Of a DNA stretch of 7,616 nucleotides, positions 5,672 through 7,616 are shown one piece after another. The notes beneath the pieces were generated by a model. The model saw nothing but the letters and a program-made list of their open reading frames with translations. It was not told the origin of the DNA and did not search any database. The translations under genes were made by a program, and so were the position numbers. This DNA is from Acidimicrobiia bacterium (lineage in GTDB: Bacteria; Actinomycetota; Acidimicrobiia; Acidimicrobiales; Poriferisodalaceae). The stretch spans positions 1-7,616 of the forward strand of contig JALSTE010000717.1 of NCBI GenBank assembly GCA_026983855.1. Direction: 5' to 3'. Numbering within the stretch: position 1 is the first letter of the stretch; the number at the start of each line of letters is the position of its first letter.

Positions 5672-6490
5672 ATGGAACACCGGATATCGGTCGACATCAG
5701 CGACGGGGTCGCCGACGTGCGCCTGGACCGTCCGGACAAGCTCAACGCTCTCGACACCGCCATGTTCGAGGCCCTGGTCAGTACCGGCCGAGAACTTGCC
5801 GATGAGACCTCGGTCAGGGCCGTGGTGCTCTCGGGCAACGGTCGTTCGTTCTGCGCCGGGCTGGACTTCGCCGGTTTCGCCGCCATGGCCGAGCGTCGAC
5901 CCACCTCCGACGATGGGGTACTCAACCCGATCGTGGCGGTACCCGAGGGTCGCCTCACCCATCTCGGCCAGCAGGCGGTGTGGACCTGGCAGGAGCTACC
6001 CGTGCCGGTGATCGTGGCGGTGACGGGCCACGCCCTGGGTGGAGGTTGCCAACTCGCGCTGGGCGGGGACATCCGCTTCGTGCATCGGGAGGCCAGGATG
6101 TCGATTCTGGAGATTCGGTGGGGGATAGTGCCCGACATGTGCGCCTCGGTCCTGCTGCCCCGCCTGGTGGGCAATGACGTCGCCAAGGAGCTCTATTTCA
6201 CCGGGAGGATGGTGGATGGTGAGGAGGCGGCCCGACTGGGCCTGGCCACCCATGTCAGCGATGACCCCCTCGCCGACGCCATGGCCATGGCCCGGGAGAT
6301 CGCCACCAAGAGTCCCGACGCCATCCGCAGGGACAAGCTCCTCCTGAACCGGTGGGACATGGACGATGTGGCAGCGGCGTTCGCCGCCGAGCGGGCCCAC
6401 GTCGGGGCCCTGGCGGGCAGCCCCAACCAGATCGAGGCGGCCACGGCGTTCCTGGAGAAGCGTCCCCCGGTGTTCGAGTCCGGTACCTGA
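5672..6490 (+). CDS. Crotonase-fold enoyl-CoA hydratase/isomerase family protein
   Basis: This 272-residue cytosolic protein is of normal length for the crotonase superfamily, which acts on acyl-CoA thioesters through a stabilised enolate. The oxyanion-hole segments are SFCAGLDF (59-66) and GHALGGGCQLALGGDIR (119-135). The next block is ARMSILEIRWGIVPDM (141-156). Aligned by eye with mammalian hydratase, the first catalytic Glu (rat Glu144) is Gln127 here, while the second (Glu164) is retained as Glu147. Asp155 sits eight residues after Glu147, where dienoyl-CoA isomerases carry a catalytic Asp. The QLALGGD...WGIVPDM pattern marks a widespread uncharacterised subgroup, so a classical beta-oxidation hydratase is not assured. 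The start is firm, with GAGGGGG five bases before the ATG. It converges with the SGNH gene, and no other acyl-CoA gene adjoins it. Confidence 0.9.
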   Translation: MEHRISVDISDGVADVRLDRPDKLNALDTAMFEALVSTGRELADETSVRAVVLSGNGRSFCAGLDFAGFAAMAERRPTSDDGVLNPIVAVPEGRLTHLGQQAVWTWQELPVPVIVAVTGHALGGGCQLALGGDIRFVHREARMSILEIRWGIVPDMCASVLLPRLVGNDVAKELYFTGRMVDGEEAARLGLATHVSDDPLADAMAMAREIATKSPDAIRRDKLLLNRWDMDDVAAAFAAERAHVGALAGSPNQIEAATAFLEKRPPVFESGT

Positions 6491-6507
6491 GCCCGGGGAC
6501 ACGAAGC

Positions 6508-6521
6508 CCGGCCCGGGCCGG
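6508..6521. repeat. 14-bp perfect GC palindrome after the crotonase stop
   Basis: CCGGCCCGGGCCGG is fully self-complementary. Overlapping it, CCCGGC (6507-6512) can pair with GCCGGG (6523-6528) over a 10-base loop. This places structure 17-38 bases after the crotonase stop, where a terminator for the plus-strand gene would be expected. There is no T-run, so a terminator role is only plausible. Confidence 0.4.
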
Positions 6522-6526
6522 TGCCG

Positions 6527-6668
6527 GGGGTTCGCGGACCGGAGTCCGCTGATCGGGGACGACGTCAGGGCGTGCAGGTGTCCACGACCGAGGCCACGGG
6601 GTTCGCGGGCCGGACACCGCTGATCGGGGACGACGTCAGGGCGTGCAGGTGTCCAGGACCGAGGCCAC
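6527..6668. repeat. 71-bp tandem duplication covering the 3' end of the SGNH gene
   Basis: Bases 6527-6597 and 6598-6668 match at 67 of 71 positions. The right copy contains the last ten SGNH codons and the stop. The left copy is a relic of the same end, reading VASVVDTCTP-stop, followed by the same flank. Three of the four differences fall in the arms of a hairpin in the flank. Confidence 0.95.
6534..6549. terminator. Perfect stem-tetraloop between convergent crotonase and SGNH genes
   Basis: GCGGAC (6534-6539), loop CGGA (6540-6543) and GTCCGC (6544-6549) form a perfect 6-bp stem. It lies 44 bases past the crotonase stop and 86 bases past the SGNH stop. The equivalent place in the sister repeat copy (6605-6620) has two mismatched pairs. 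There is no T-run on either side, so termination is inferred only from its position and symmetry. Confidence 0.35.
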
Positions 6669-7568
6669 GATCAGGTCGGCCATGAGACGCTGCCCCTGGG
6701 CCGAGAGGTGATAGCCGTCCCGCCCGTGAAGCGAGGGGGGATCAGAGATGTCGGACCAGCGGGCCACCGCCATCGAAGTCCCGGGGTTCTCCCCGGCCAC
6801 CTCATTGAGAACGGTGTCGATGGTCTCGTTCACGGTCACCAACCCGGGGCGAAACTCCTGGGCGTTCACCCAGATGACGCATCTGGCCCCGGACACGGAG
6901 TCCAGAGCCTTCCGGACCTGCTTGTCATATCCGGCGGGGACCCCCCAGTCGTTGGTCCCGATCTCGATCACGACGATGTCGGGGCCCGAGCGTCCAGCCG
7001 ACCGGAGTGGCGGGAGAGCAGCCCATAGCGGGCGTCCCACCTCGGCGTCGATGTGGAGTCCAATCCCGGGCAGCAGGTCCCTGAGCTCGTCGGTGACCGA
7101 CACCCCCAGGGAATCGCCCACCATGGACACGGACCTGCCGTTCAGCCGCTCAACGGCGTCCGGGGGCACCACCGGAGGGTCGATTCCCCCGAAGTAGTCG
7201 CCTGCGGTCGGATCAGCGCCGATCGCGTCACCGGGAGGTCGGGGGGACACCGCATCCGCTCCCTGCGAACTCCCCGGGGTGGGAGCGGTCGGAGCCTCCA
7301 CCACCGGGACAGGGCGTGGCCCGCCGGGCCCCACCGCAGCCACCAATCCCGTGGCCGGGGTCCGTACCTCCACCGGTACCCCGTTCGCCGGGGTTCCCCC
7401 CCCGGCCCTGACATCGGCGAGCACCACCACCCACGCCGTGATGCCGAGCAGGAGCAGAAGTAGCGTCCCGGCCCGGCTCCTCAGGGGCCTTCGCGCTCGG
7501 GCCCGCGTCTCGACGGGGCCACGTGTCTCCGCCGCTGGAACGGGGTCAGGATTCACCTTCTGCATCAC
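6636..7568 (-). CDS. Membrane-anchored SGNH/GDSL-type hydrolase
   Basis: The protein has about 310 residues. An Arg-rich N-terminus (21-32) precedes one hydrophobic segment (33-51), giving an N-in anchor or uncleaved signal. A Pro/Gly/Ala-rich linker (53-140) would span the wall region. The catalytic domain has block I VGDSLG (nucleophile Ser153), VGRP (177-180) as a probable block II, block III GTND (204-207) and block V DGYHLS with Asp284 and His287. Domains like this often form the external C-terminus of acyltransferase-3 proteins such as OafA and act on O-acyl groups of envelope sugars. No acyltransferase part is present here, and the substrate is unknown. The start is uncertain: GTG at 7568 is followed by ATG at 7565, an AGAGG lies too close to either, and the frame stays open to the window edge, so the true start could be further upstream. 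Its last codons lie in a 71-bp duplication. Confidence 0.85.
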   Translation of the reverse strand: MMQKVNPDPVPAAETRGPVETRARARRPLRSRAGTLLLLLLGITAWVVVLADVRAGGGTPANGVPVEVRTPATGLVAAVGPGGPRPVPVVEAPTAPTPGSSQGADAVSPRPPGDAIGADPTAGDYFGGIDPPVVPPDAVERLNGRSVSMVGDSLGVSVTDELRDLLPGIGLHIDAEVGRPLWAALPPLRSAGRSGPDIVVIEIGTNDWGVPAGYDKQVRKALDSVSGARCVIWVNAQEFRPGLVTVNETIDTVLNEVAGENPGTSMAVARWSDISDPPSLHGRDGYHLSAQGQRLMADLIVASVLDTCTP

Positions 7569-7616
7569 CTCTGTCGTCGACCGCCGGGTCCGCCAGCCGA
7601 GTTGTGAAGCCCGACC

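Noticed and set aside
5382..6011. Plus-strand open frame spanning the 36-bp repeats into the crotonase gene
   Set aside because: It overlaps the crotonase in another frame and the J-domain gene on the other strand, with Ser/Arg/Pro-rich composition and no recognisable domain.

Overview
The window is GC-rich throughout (clearly above 60% by eye), with strong G/C bias at third codon positions. Three things point to an actinobacterium: an MMPL-type exporter, a coiled-coil lytic transglycosylase of the type with a Ca-loop-like insert, and TANNNT -10 boxes placed exactly for leaderless transcription. An environmental lineage such as Acidimicrobiia is a reasonable guess, but the sequence does not prove a genus. 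No mobile element, CRISPR array, tRNA or rRNA was seen.

Layout from left to right. (1) At 1-85 (minus) is the first 28 codons of a gene that leaves the window, probably a winged-helix regulator of HxlR type. (2) Divergent from it, at 285-1079 (plus), is a serine alpha/beta hydrolase matching the hydrolase half of the known hydrolase-OsmC fusion proteins, but with no OsmC half. Both start codons are preceded by TANNNT boxes at identical spacing. (3) Convergent to the hydrolase, at 1137-3287 (minus), is a complete MMPL/RND-type membrane transporter. (4) At 3288-3549 is a gene-free interval with an imperfect tandem array of 30-bp units. (5) On the minus strand follow a secreted or anchored coiled-coil lytic transglycosylase (3550-4824) and, upstream of it, a small J-domain protein (4940-5389). 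(6) At 5450-5671 is an intergenic stretch with two 36-bp tandem units and a pair of 9-bp direct repeats. (7) At 5672-6490 (plus) is a crotonase-fold protein. (8) Convergent to it, at 6636-7568 (minus), is a membrane-anchored SGNH hydrolase. The last codons of that gene plus its 3' flank have been duplicated as a 71-bp tandem repeat.

The genes read as chromosomal housekeeping and accessory functions with an envelope and lipid flavour: lipid-type export, murein cleavage, an extracytoplasmic esterase-like domain and acyl-CoA chemistry. There is no sign that they form one dedicated system. The least ordinary material is noncoding: three separate short tandem duplications (30, 36 and 71 bp). In two of them (36 and 71 bp), one copy holds a perfect hairpin that the sister copy has lost. 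I do not see convincing evidence of a novel multi-gene system.
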